DNA from: Phoronis australis
Lineage: Eukaryota; Phoronida; Phoronidae
Length of the DNA: 64,000 bases
Direction of reading: 5' to 3'
Assembly: GCA_002633005.1 (NCBI GenBank)
Contig: NMRA01000788.1
Span: forward strand, 1 to 64,000
In this document: in pieces, positions 43,557 to 55,850 of the stretch
How positions within the stretch are numbered: position 1 is the stretch's first letter
Layout of the letters: the number at the start of each line of letters is the position of its first letter
Notes under the pieces: generated by a model
What the model was told of the DNA's origin: nothing
Database searches by the model: none
The model's input: only the letters and a program-made list of their open reading frames with translations
Program-made: the position numbers and the translations under genes

Positions 43557-44399
43557 CACTGGATTCAAGTCTCAGGACGTATGTACAAGGGGGCGCTAGA
43601 AACATATGGGCGATTCTACAAAAACGTCGTTCAATCAAGCATGTGCGCGCATGCGTGCGTTCGTGTGATGTTGTGTTGAACACAACTTGCAAGAAGTAAA
43701 ACTAGAAAACTAGAGAAATGAACATCATGCGTTTCGTTTCTTGATTATTTTTCTGCATTTTCCTTTGAAAAAAAAAATAAAATCAGATTTACCTCATTTT
43801 TCAAAGGTTCAATTGCGTGTTGTTCTGGGTTATTGTAATGATTTCTGGGCCTTGTCAATCACCAGCAGTAATAAAAGCAGACCCCATAATAAATTGGACG
43901 AAACTAATATTTGGCGAACGCTTTGTTTGCCCTGGGGTCCCAGATATTATTTTGGTACGCGTTTCATATTGGTGCGTGTATCTCCGGAGCACAAAAAAGC
44001 GTTTATAAACCCGTTTTCACCATAATTTTGGTCAAAATTTGTAAGAACTGAACAGGTCCTGTAATTTTCTGAAGCGTTTTTTATGCGTGAATTCCCTGGA
44101 ACAACGAAAATCAAGACTCACCGTGGAAGTAGGATAGTTTTGAGTTGGAAGAAATGCAGTTTTGTTGATGCCTCTAACTCCAGCTTTGGACAAACAGCGC
44201 TGTTGATCGGCTTTGAACTTGTCTCAATTGCCATTTTCCCGATATAGCGGCGACATGATGAAATACTGACACTATGTAGCTAGATGATGATAGGGTAGTT
44301 AAATGCATTGAAACATTTTCCAGCGTTACTTATGAATTCTTTCTACCATTTTGCCACTGTTGTGCGGTAGAGCATTCGAACCATTCACACAAACGTTGC
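43554..44399. other. Non-coding, nothing recognised
   Basis: No supported exon. The overlapping plus-strand frames at 43741-44025 have no domain or splice support. Confidence 0.4.
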
Positions 44400-44915
44400 A
44401 ACCTGGTTAGACATTGTACCAGGCGATAAAAGCTTTTCTGCTCTCACAACGATGAAGAGGTGTACATGTCGAATGTCTTCTATTCCGACGAGTATGTATA
44501 AATATTCACTCTCACATGATTGTATATAATTTTATTTTAAGTTTTTCCACATTACAAGTGATAAAGCCTCACACACTATAGTCTAAGCAAGTTGAACACT
44601 ATAACAGTAACTTAGGTAAAACGGTAAAACTTCGAAAATGTCAAATGTTTTACATCATTTCAAAACGAAAAGGTAAAAAACTGCGTTTTAAGGACTATTC
44701 GATGTCTTTTATGCCATCATTTGAAAGCACGCCCTCAAGTAGTATACAACACAATCCTGAGGAATACGCAGTCAATGCAAGATGGCGCAGATGAACGCAG
44801 GAGAGTAGTAGTAATGAAAATGCCCGTGAATACCATGTTGAAACCAACATCCGGCCAAAGTCATGCACATCACTGCGTCAGCTACGATTTTGAGAACGGA
44901 CTTTTCTGAAAAAAA
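44400..44915 (+). repeat. Dispersed repeat R1, copy 2
   Basis: Counterpart of 8735-9185, with insertions of a few tens of bases near 44430-44500. Retains AAGATGGCGCAGA and the GTGAATACCATGTTG block. Similarity may extend weakly to about 44990. Confidence 0.75.
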
Positions 44916-45504
44916 GAAAACCCTAAAAATGAAAAATCACAACGTAAATGATGCTCACGTTGGCGGTTTTTGTTCCATACAATCCACTCTCAATGGAAAT
45001 TAGTTCAAATCACTGTGTCAAATCATTGTGCTTTTCTAAGAATATTGGGGCTCGTTCTACATAAAATTGTTGCGCATTTTTATCGTCCATAACTATTGAC
45101 CCAGTGACCGCAGCCGACTAATCGTTAGTTTTCGAAAAATGTCTGCCTCCAATGTTCAACTCATCGCAAATTTGAACTTACATGTCATCGTGGAACAATC
45201 CACAGTTCTTTGACAATGTTTTTAATAAGAGACAAAAATGATTACCGCGGTGGGTATCCTCACGTTTGGATGAACGTCGCGAGTAAAATAGTGCAGTCTG
45301 AATTCAGGTCTTCTTGGCAAACTACAGATGGATATAGTTATATTTACAAACAATACAGTGCTTGCCGATAGGTCATAAATAATCAATTTTTGAAGTTGGT
45401 GCAGGTCTAAACAAGATTTTAAATCTCAACATACTCCGTTTCCAAGAAGTATGCCTACTCTGCATCCACAGCTGTCAAGACGCTCCTCACAATATCGTTA
45501 AGGC
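44916..45504. other. Non-coding, nothing recognised
   Basis: AT-rich sequence before the satellite, without exon or repeat boundary. Confidence 0.4.
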
Positions 45505-48500
45505 TTTTAAATTAAAGAAGAAGTAACATTTTAAAAATTACATGACCTTTGCACCAAATGGCCTCTTCCGGTGCATTATGGAATATGAATATATAATGAA
45601 TCAAAATTTATATACTGTCTAAAATCATATGTTAAATTTGAAGAACATACCTGCAACCATTTTGGAGTTATTAAGTGTCAAAGTTGGTCGGAAGAAGAAT
45701 AAGAATAAGAATAAAATTGAAGAAAACCTAGGAACAACAGTACTCTGCGCTTACACGCGCAGAGTAATTACATGTTAATATTTTGATGATCTTTCCACTA
45801 ATTGACCTCTTCCGATGCATTATGAGCCCCGATTAGGGAATAATTCTTAACTCAATTAAAAGTGTGGTTAATGCTAAGCATCACAGATGTTTTACTTTAA
45901 GCACTTCAGAATACAAGATGAATGGATTGGTCAAACTTTCAGAAGAAAAATGCACCTAACGACCCCATGAGGGCACCAAATAACCTGAAAATTTACAATT
46001 CAAACTCAATCGCATTTACTAAACAGATATGTAAGTTTGAAGTCTCTATCTTCAAATTTTAGTTTGCACTCAATGACCTTTGACCTATTTTTTCTGATTG
46101 GTTTGGCATATTGCGTAGTAAAGTAAGGTGATCAACTGGCATGTGGACTTACACCAGTGTGCTAAAATTGAAAAGAATTCCTTGAAAAACGTAAAATATA
46201 ACATTTTGAACATTCGATGAGCTTTGCACTAACTTATCCTATCCGGTGCATTATAAGCGTCTTCAGGAGAATTATTGCAAAGCCCATGAAAGATGTGTTT
46301 AATGCTGAGAATCAGTTGTGTAACGGATGACACGTCAGAATACTTGGTGAATGAATGGGTCAAATTCCAGAAGAAAAATGCACCTAATGAACCCATGTTT
46401 GCACTAAAAGACCTGGAACTTTGAATTGCGAATTGAATTACCTTTACCAATCAGACCTTTGAATTTGAAGTGTTTAGCCCAAAATCTTAGTTTGCACCTA
46501 ATGACTTTTAACCTGTTTAACCTGATTGGATGACCCAATTACTTAGATCAGTAATTTTTAAATTGCCTCATTGACTAATACCTATGCACCGATTTTGAAA
46601 AGAATAGTTTTAAAAGAAAGAACGAGTAGCATTTTGAAAATTACGTGACCTTTGCACCAAATGACCTCTTCCGGTGCAATATGGAATATGATTATATAAT
46701 GAATCAAAATATATTTACCGCATAAAAGTATTGTTGTTAAATTTGAAGAACATACCTGCAATCATTTTGGAATTATTAAGTGTCAAAGTTGATCGGAAGA
46801 AGAAAAAGAATAAGAAGAATAAGAACTAGAAAGATTATTGTCACGCCTTGACAATAATGGACTCTGCGCGTGTGTATTACTGAAATTGTTTTGGGAAGTT
46901 ACTGACAGCAACCCGTTTACCAATATGAAAAGGAATTCTTAAAAAATGTAAGAGAAATTACGTGTTAATATTTTAATGACCTTTCCACTAATTGACCTTT
47001 TCCGATGCATTATGAACCCCGACGAGGGAATAATTGTAAACTCGATTTAAAGTGTGGTTAATGATAAGAATGACAGATGTTTTACTTTAATAACCTCAGA
47101 ATACAAGATGAATGAATTGGTCAAACTTTCAGAAGAAAAATGCACCCAATGACCCCATGGATACACCAAATGACCTGAAAATTTAGAATTCAACCTCAAT
47201 CGCTCTTAGTAAATAGATATGTAATATTGAAGTCTCTAGCTCAAACTTTTAGTTTGCACTCAATGACCTATGACCTATTTTTTCTGATTGGTTAGGCCTA
47301 TTGCAAAGTAAAGTAGGGTATTCAATTGGCATGTGGACTTACACCAGTGTGCTGAAATTGAAAAGAATTCCTTGAAAAACGTAAGACATATAACATTTTG
47401 AACGTTACATGACCTTTGCACTAATTGACCTTATCCGGTGCATTTTAAGCATCTTTAGGAGAATTATTGCAAAGCCTATGGAAAATGTGTTTAACGCTGA
47501 GAATCACAGTTGTCTAACGGTTGACATATCAGAATACTTGCTGATTGAAAAGGTCAAATTTTCATAAGAAAAATGCACCTAATGACCCCATGTTTGCACT
47601 AAATGACCTGAAACTTTGGATTCCGATTTGATTTACCTGTGGCAATCAGACCCGTCAATTTGAAGTGCCTAGCTCAAAAGTTTAGTTTGCACCTATAGAC
47701 CTTTGACCTATTTCACCTGATTGGATGACCCGATTACTTAGAAAATTAAAGTAAATTTTTAAATTGTCATGTTGTCTTATACCTGTGCACCGAATTTGAA
47801 AAAGATAGCTTTACAACTGAAGGAGGAGTAGCATTTTGAAAACTATATGAGCTTTGCACCAAACGACCTTTTCCGGTGCAATATGGAGTAGGATTATATA
47901 ACCAATCAAAATTTACATATTGTCAAAAGTCATATGCTGAATTTAAAGACCGTACCTGCACCCAATTTGGAGTAATTAAGTCTCAAATTTGATCGGAAGA
48001 AGAATAAGAAGAATAAGAATAAGAACTAGAAAGATTATTGTCACGGCGTGACAATAACGGACTCTGCGCGTGTGTATTACTGGAATTATTATGGGAAGTT
48101 ACTGACAGCAACCCGTTTACCAATATGAAAAGGAATTCTTTAAAATTGTAGGAGAAACTACATATTAATTTTTTGATGACCTTTCCACTAATTGACCCCT
48201 TTCGGTGCATTATGAGCCCCGATGAGGGAGTAATCGTTAACTCGATTAAAAGTGTGATTAATGCTAATAATCACAGATGTTTTACTTTAAGCACTTCAGA
48301 ATACAAGATGAAGAAAAATGCACCTAATGACCCCATGGGTACACCAAGTGACCTGAAAATTTAGAATTCAAACTCAATCGCACTTAGTAAACAGATACGT
48401 AATTCTGAAGTCTCTAGCTCAAAATTTTAGTTTGCACTCAATGACCTTCGACCTATTTTTTCTGATTGGTTAGGCCTATTGCGAAGTAAACTAGGGTATT

Positions 48501-48963
48501 CAATTGGCATGTTGACTCACACCAGTGTGTTGAAATTGAAAAGGATTCCTTGAAAAACGTAAAAAATATAACATTTTGAACGTTACATGACCTTTGCACT
48601 AACTGACCTTATCCGGTGCATTTTAAGCATCTTTAGAAGAATTATTGCAAAGCCCATGGAAAATGTGTTTTACGCTGAGAATCACAGTTGTCTAACGGTT
48701 GACACATTAGAATAGTTGCTGATTGAAAAGGTCAAATTTTCAGAAGAAAAATGCACCTAATGACCCCATGTTTGCACTAAATGACCTGAAACTTTGGATT
48801 CCGATTTGATTTATCTGTGGCAATCAGACCTGTCAATTTGAGGTGTCTAGCTCAAAAGTTTAATTTGCACCTAATGACCTTTGACCTATTTCACCTGATT
48901 GGATGACCCGATTACTTAGAAAAGTAATTTTTTAAATTGTCATGTTGACATATACCTGTGCAC
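45505..48963 (+). repeat. Higher-order satellite: about 1.2-kb unit of three monomers
   Basis: Three successive units repeat at about 1190-1200 bp (for example CTTTCCACTAATTGACC near 45791, 46982 and 48181; TTTGCACTAA near 46223, 47414 and 48593). Within each unit three related monomers of about 330-435 bp each carry a TGACC(T)TT-CACnAA-TGACCT-CCGGTGCAT core. The first unit is about 90 bp shorter in its first monomer. Units 2 and 3 share an extra hairpin there (ATTATTGTCA around a short loop, 46834 and 48034), while unit 1 has a different hairpin (ACTCTGCGC/GCGCAGAGT, 45742). No coding capacity. The array ends abruptly at TGTGCAC. Confidence 0.9.
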
Positions 48964-49378
48964 AGCTCGGAGAGCATTCTATGCCAGAGGCATGAAAAAA
49001 CACCCTTTTGGTTGGTACTTTTCACAGAAAAAAACACATCGAAATGGTGCCATTTTCGACAAAACTATATCTAAAAGGTTCTGTTGCTGAATATATGGAA
49101 GAAAGGTGTACTAAAATATGAATATCTACACAAATTAGTCTCTAAATAGGTCATCTTTTTGTCCGAGCACACTCTCTAAACGGGTACGTATTCAAATTTT
49201 TCGGACGGCACCCCTCGTACAAAAATACTCCAGTACCCCCTGTTTGTGTCAGATACCACTTGTTCGTGATTTTGGTCATTTTCCTTGACGTGGGCTTTGT
49301 AAATGTAACAATGGTACATTTCTCGCATGTGCGTTCGACGTGAAATGTAACAACTACATAAAATGTAACAACCTATTA
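48964..49378. other. Non-coding, nothing recognised
   Basis: Unique-looking sequence between the satellite and repeat R3. Confidence 0.4.
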
Positions 49379-49974
49379 GTTACTTGTTTGATGTAGACGC
49401 TTTCAAGGTCTAAGGGGACTACATATGTTTGAAGGATAACGAGGGCGTGTGCCTAGGGTGTATGTAGTACGTTCCGCTGAATCGAGAAATCTGCCCCCCG
49501 GCCCACGAAAATGAGTCAATTGACACATTTTGGTTATTTCGATACATCTTTTACCATCGAGGCATTATCTGTCTCGATTTGACGGTTTGCCCGGTTGGCT
49601 TCGACTGCCGATAACGGGGCCATCAAACTGGGTGTAATATATCAGTGCTAAGAAAAATAAATACATATGAGAAATCATGCTCATTCTTTCGAAAAGTTCT
49701 AATTGATTACCAGAAGAGGGAGGGGTATTTTAGTGGTTTTCATACAGCAACGCTGTTGCATGGGAGTGTTGGACCATTTCAAGGAACACACGTTTGACCA
49801 AAGTACCACGGCCTATTTTTGGAAGTTGCGTTGTAAAATATGCGCAAGTGATTTTTAGAGGAATTGTAGTATCTTTTCAGATAGTGGAAGTAGTTGCCTT
49901 AAAAATCCGACATTGACTCTGTTCCATGACTTTTTTACACGACATTAGAATCTATGCATGAAGGCCTACGCATG
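49379..49974 (+). repeat. Dispersed repeat R3, copy 2 (without insert)
   Basis: Counterpart of 28764-29644 lacking the family X insert. Here R3 is separated from R4 by only about 55 bp, unlike the other copies, which are 6.4 kb apart. Confidence 0.75.
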
Positions 49975-50030
49975 GTCTAGAGGCAGTGCACCACAAGGGG
50001 GGCTGAGGAGGCTTTAGCCCCCACTTTTTT

Positions 50031-51424
50031 CAGTAGTGGTGTATGTAGTGAACTGATGGGGCGTTGATAAACGCGCGTAGACGCAGTACAAAACCGTGTT
50101 CTCTTCCACCCTAACGTAGTGTTCAAACTCCGGTTTACAGCATCCACACGCTGGTATACAATGGGCAGCCGCGCTTTTTCACTGACAGGGCTTAAGGGTG
50201 GAACTGAAAAACCCGTTTTCACTATACTTAAAACTTGGTACTAGACCTCTTGCATATTTTACTCGAACCAAAAATATACCCCGCCCTGGCTTGCATTGCA
50301 TAGGCGGATCTAGGGGAGTGTCGACTCATGCAGGTACCTGGATGGACCCGGTTCGATTCCCAGTTTGCCTGATTTGACTAGGCTGTTAGGCCTATGATAT
50401 ATCTTGTCGTACTCAAAGGGGGTGGACTAAATATACATGTTTGTAGAGTGTAGGCTGTAAGTGTGACAAGTTTTAACTTGTTAAAACAATAATTTATTTT
50501 CAAGAATTATATAGCAAATTCTTCCAAATGAGAAATTTATGCTTTCTCGAGTCAGTGAATTTTTTTGACGGGAGCCTATAGTTGTGCTGGTGTTGATGTA
50601 GACGGAGCTACTTCGTAGCACTGGGAAATAGTGGACATGGAGAACTCCACTTCTATGGTAGAATAAACCAGCCGATTTTTACTACACTACCCTCCCATGG
50701 AGACGCGAAAATAATGTACATTTCCCTTAAAATAACAAGTAAACGACGAAAACAGCGCTTGGTGATACATTCATGTCACAGTACGTAGATGAGTTTTTAG
50801 ATTAATTATTCATGGAGTTTCTAATCTAGAGTGGGCTTCGCTAATCAAGTGATGCGAGGTGATTTCCGATGAAAGCCCCAACTTTGCGATTGTAACTAAT
50901 AATTTAAAGATTTGTCGTTTCTTGGCTAATTAAAAGTAAAAATAATGATCCGGGGCTGGACTTCGATCTCGCAAAGTTCTGATGTATATCTACAACATCG
51001 GCACTAGGCGCCAAAATTGAACGCAGGGGTTCTCGAAGGATTAGTTTTTTTACAATATTGAATGTCATGGGAATGACATAATTGCAAAGTTTTGACGATC
51101 TATTCAATACCTTTCAAAAACATTGATTTGGGCAGACCCTACTCTACTGTTCACAAACATGGGAAACGCACGTGAATTGATTTGCTTGACCCTACCAAAT
51201 AAGATTATATTTGACATTTGTTTATCGGTGTCAACGTTGCAGCCTACACCGTTTTGGTTTACTTTATATTATATTATATCATATTATACTATATTATATT
51301 ATATTATATTATATTATATTGTATTGTATTGTATTGTATTGTATTGTATTATATTATATTTCTTCAGGAAAATGATGTCAACCGTTAACTTAACGGTTCA
51401 CCTGGAATTCAATTTTAGAAGCCA
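50031..51424 (+). repeat. Dispersed repeat R4, copy 2 (unoccupied MITE site)
   Basis: Counterpart of 36041-37563. Lacks the MITE at 36776. Carries an ATATT/GTATT microsatellite where the other copy has plain TTTACATTATATTTC. B-box-like GGTTCGATTCCC near 50350. Confidence 0.8.
51258..51361. repeat. Pentanucleotide microsatellite (ATATT)n(GTATT)n
   Basis: About 100 bp of 5-bp units switching from ATATT to GTATT and back. Absent from the paralogous position near 37488. Confidence 0.95.
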
Positions 51425-54400
51425 AACAGGTAAAAAATCGTGAATTTGGTGTACAATATTGCAATTCATCTCAGCCGTTGCTTTATTGCTGTAAATACAG
51501 CGCTAATCGGTAATTGTCCCGCTTCACGAAAAAACAAACTTAGATTAGTGCCGTGAAACGGGCCGAGTTAGTTATGAAATCAATGTCAATCTACCAATGT
51601 CCCATATGTCGTCATGACCAGGTGGTTCAATACTGAAACATCACAAATATCATCAAGAATTCTCCCAACAAAACAACTTATTTCCATGATTAGGATTTAG
51701 GATAATCTATTCAATTCAAACAAATTTAACATTACACTACCATGTGTCTGCATGAATCGTTGGACGTTGTCACGAACAGCCTATCAGGAAAAGGAAAGCA
51801 ATCGCTTATTGCCAAGTACGTTATTTTGAATAAATAACAGCACCTGAACAGTGAACACATGCTTTACAGTGTAATGCCATCATCACTTTTGAAATACAGA
51901 CTGGAAGTAGAACAGAAATAGTTTCAGCGGTGTGTGGCGGAAAATAGCAATGAGAAGGTACTACTTATTTCCCAAGTCACTGAATTTTAATCGTATGTAA
52001 TGACTATATTTGGCCACTATTCATGGTGTTGCACTATGCCACGATAAACTTTTAGACTGATAGTCAACACAGAGTTGTGGACGTTTATTTCTTCTATCTT
52101 CCCAGTGCCACAATAGATACTCGTCTATGGTGCCACAGCGTCGTCGCGGCTATGTTCAACATGGGCGTAATCACATTTCATTGTTGGCGGCCGATACAAT
52201 TTCTCCTTGTTCACTAACAGCCTGATGCGCCAGTAATTGTCAACTTTCAAGGGAATTTAATTTCAAAAATGGGATATTCTTGTATTGTATGAAATGATTT
52301 CTATTTGCTATCTTTCACTGCTATCCTTAAACGTATATTATCGGTATCAACGGCTGAAAACGAATTCCCATGGCGTACGGTACACAGGACCTGTTACTTC
52401 TTCAGTTGGTAACGTCAATGGAATCCTTTCACAGTCGGTAAGAAATATCTTGATGCCCATTATGAAAGAGTATTTTAATACCTAATTCCATTTTTTTCAT
52501 TTTAGCCATCTAGTAGGGCGAAGTATCTGTTTTGATGTTGTTCTAATAGAAACTCCACCTCAATCGACAAAATGTTACATGCTCACTTCTCTGCAGTGCA
52601 GCTCCATGACGCAACAGTCACGGTTTCCTACAGCCAACGGTCCACAACGGTGGATCCAGGCTAATTTGAACTCATTGTGTAGGGTAACTTGCATCTGCTA
52701 CATGTGTGGAACTAGTAGGATTATTGTCGCATACGGATATGGCGTGAAGCCATAGTTTTGCCCTCTATCGCGCCGCTTCCTACACCCGAGACGCCAAGAA
52801 TATCACACAGTCAGCTTCCCTCCCCCATCCCTGTCGCCACGAATTTAGTGCCGCCATTTCGGTCATCACCAGCTTCCTCCCATCTCAGTGCCGCCTCTGT
52901 ATTTGATTTGTTTGGAAAATTTTATATAAAATACCAAATAAGCTCCGGGGCCAGAAAATGGTAGAAACCTGTTTAGTTTTCTTACTTTTCTAGGGTCCAA
53001 AATATGAAACGGAAGTGGGGAGGACCAATAAGAGAGTTAACGATGATACTGATGGTTAATGGTTTGTACCCATAATTCAAAAATGTGCTTCATGTAGAAT
53101 AAGGTGTATTCTGTTTCTCACTATGACACTACAGCCTTGTTTCTCTATTTAACACTCGCTGATACTTTCATTTTGGTAAACTCCAGTGAAAACTATGAAA
53201 AATTTACATAGAAAATATTAACTCCGACTACGACTAAGTAGGCAGCTTGACCTATACACGGAGTAAAAATTTTAGAATATAGGTCTACAAGAAAAGAATG
53301 CTATCTTGAAACCCAAACCTGTCATTTGGCAACTCGACCGGTTTGCGCACCACAGAATTTGCCGGTTCAGATCTGACGCCAAGATGTTGTTAATTATATC
53401 GCCCTAGTCGGCAAATGTTATCGTTCTGTAGATAATGAAACCATCATAAAAACACTTGGGGCAACTATAATATTTTTAAATTTTCGCTTTGAAAGTTTGT
53501 AAGTAGCATATTTGAATAGTTTGTGAAAAGTACACGTGATCAGGTTTTTGAATTTTACAACCTAAATCGTTTGTTCATTGTTGCAATATGTTTCTCATTC
53601 TACTGGGTGTGCAACATAATTGGACCAATTACCAAACCACCATGCAGCAGTTGGATTTTGAAGTAAGCCAAGTCTCAATTCCTACAATTCTTGGCATGTG
53701 ATGGGGGTGTTTCGCGGAATATCCAAAGTATTCGGTTGACGAATAAACAAATCACACACGGAAAATGAGAAAGAAATAACAAACGAATACGACATTCTAA
53801 AATTTTCGAATATCGAAATGTCCTTTGTCATAAGAAACACAGAAATAATGAAGTCCAATTAAGCAAAACCTAATAATAGCTTGACTTCGTGTGGTGTAAG
53901 ACGAGGACTTGATTTTTACGCCCCCACAAAAAAGAAAACGTTGTATGCTATATCCGTAGTCTCACAGTTTTTAATTTGTCACGTGTTCTCACTTAAAGTT
54001 TAAAATACAATGAGGCAACATCTCATCAAACGTGTGAATTATGTAGTATATTAAATCTGTCGTTGCAAAAAGATCGTACTAAGTTTGGTCTTAAACGATA
54101 AAGCATGTACAAGCGCTATGAGGTAAATTATGTTGGTAGCGATACAATTTGAATAATGTTTAATTTCAACTGGGTTTGGAGGAGTGGAAGAAATGTGTTG
54201 ATATATTTCTTAGCATCTAGACATGTTGAATTGAGAGTCGAAAGCCTTGCTGGCAATGATTAGTTTCTGAGTTGACCAATACGAGCCGCTCGTGTAAGTA
54301 AAAAATATTCGAATGCACTTAATTTTAAGATCCTCACAGGAAGTGGTTGTTTGGGTTTTTCGTGTGACGAAGTTGGTGTTTATCGATTTTCAAAGTTTAC

Positions 54401-54902
54401 GCCACGGTTACTGGGAAAAATTACAGTATGTAACAGACTGTTCTGTGAAGTGATATCCTTCATTCAGTTCACTGGCAGTAAGTATGTTTTCTGGTAATGT
54501 TGGTGTCACAACCCGTCAATGGTCGGAAAATGTCTAAAAGTAAAACATTGATTAAAACTTTTTCACTCTCCCTCTCCGGCTCCGGCAAGACAGTGACCAC
54601 CGTCCTGCTGGCGGTGCCAGTAGGACGGTGGAGCTCCTATAGGTGTACACTTGTCGAAAGCTTTTTTAATTATACCTTGTTCTGACTAAAACATCAAAGT
54701 CATGTTGTTATGAATACCTTTTGCGTATATAGAGGGACTTAGTAGTAATTGATTTCCTTCCAGTTTGAACAAATACTCCTCCCCATATCAAACTTTTTCT
54801 TCGAGCAGTATTTTGTTCATTTCCCATTTTTATGTTGCGCATGCCAGGGGATATGACGTCATATCACTTAGCGGGTGCTGTAAAAATAGCTCAACCAATG
54901 TG
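51425..54902. other. Mostly unrecognised; weak similarity to 31.4 kb
   Basis: At 52150-52230 (minus strand GAAATTGTATCGGCCGCCAAC) there is a diverged match to 31440-31490, possibly a decayed paralogous exon with flank. Near 51590-51640 a minus-strand CCACCTGGTCATGACGAC frame is preceded by TGATGTTTCAG but reaches a stop quickly. Nothing else recognised. Confidence 0.35.
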
Positions 54903-55525
54903 ACGAGCTATCCATGTTTGCCCAATTTTTACCCATCAGAAAATCTGTAAAAGTGACGTAAACGGGTCTCCCTTCAAAATGGCTTGCGGGAACCAGTTTC
55001 ACTGAGTAATGGACATTGCCGCTATTTCGTGAAAACTGATTCTCGGCAGCCATTTTGAAGGGGGACCCGTTTACGCCAGTTGTACCGGAAAATCTTTATC
55101 TGCAAATTTCATATAGATACTTGGAGTAGTTTATTGCATTTTTCAAAAATGTCACTGCATTCTGAAGTTTTTCCGAAGAATGTAAAATCCAACTGATTAT
55201 GCTATAGATATAAATGTATAATTCTTAATGAATACCTGACTAAATTGTCCATAGCAAGTGTGAGGGATCCATTTCCTAAAACCTTTGTAGAAATGTTTGG
55301 AATCATTGAAATTGTTTCCCTAATTGTTTTGAACTAGTATTTTCTCTGGTTCATTTCCTTTTTTATGTTACTATTACACGCTGTCATTTTTCGCATTTTA
55401 GTAACACTCTTGGATTTTAGAATTGAAAAGCTACTTTTAAACCAGTCAGGTATACGAAATGATAATTACTTAATGAGTTAAATTATGCATCTTTTGCTTC
55501 TGAATCATCAAGAACTGACGGAGCG
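54903..55525 (+). repeat. Dispersed repeat R2, copy 2 (occupied by a MITE)
   Basis: Counterpart of 10945-11430. Interrupted at 54947-55085 by a palindromic element absent from copy 1. The TIR-like end at 54714 (ACCTTTTGCG..TAGAGGGAC) also has its match upstream of copy 1 (10241), so the duplicated unit may be longer. Confidence 0.75.
54947..55085. mobile_element. 139-bp palindromic MITE, about 55-bp TIRs
   Basis: The left end GTAAAAGTGACGTAAACGGG and the inverted right end GTACAACTGGCGTAAACGGG continue as a near-complete hairpin (TCTCCCTTCAAAATGGC) around a loop of about 27 nt. The flanks CAGAAAATCT (54937-54946) and CGGAAAATCT (55086-55095) are a 9-10 bp direct repeat with one change. R2 copy 1 shows the site unoccupied. 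The duplication length suggests a Mutator-like or hAT-type source; undecided. Confidence 0.9.
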
Positions 55526-55850
55526 TTTTAATGATATGGCTCTTATGCAATTTGGTTTAAAAATGGTGGCGTTGCAAAAAGTTTTAGTAATAGTAAATTA
55601 AATAGCAAGTGCAAGCAACTCTCACGCATGCATGGTGCAACCTCAGCGGCCGTGAGATTGGAGTTAGCATTCCAAGACATTAGTACGACCTGAGCGTAAC
55701 TTATAACATGGAAGGTAATACTTTCAAAACGTAGCAAAGGAGGATGTCCTGTGGAATTTGTAAGATTTGTGTTCCTTTGATATTGTGTTTGTGAACTGGC
55801 GTGATTTCGCATAACTTCCCCAAAATGGCACCTCAGGCGAGGGAAGCTCA
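55526..55850. other. Non-coding, nothing recognised
   Basis: The minus-strand frame at 55543-55851 has no domain. Confidence 0.4.

Noticed and set aside
45505-48963. CRISPR-like array
   Set aside because: Repeats are long, diverged monomers without uniform short repeats and unique spacers; the context is eukaryotic.
51590-51645. Decayed copy of the second-exon type on the minus strand
   Set aside because: A TTTCAG acceptor and a GHDD-like patch are present, but the frame closes quickly and the resemblance is within chance.
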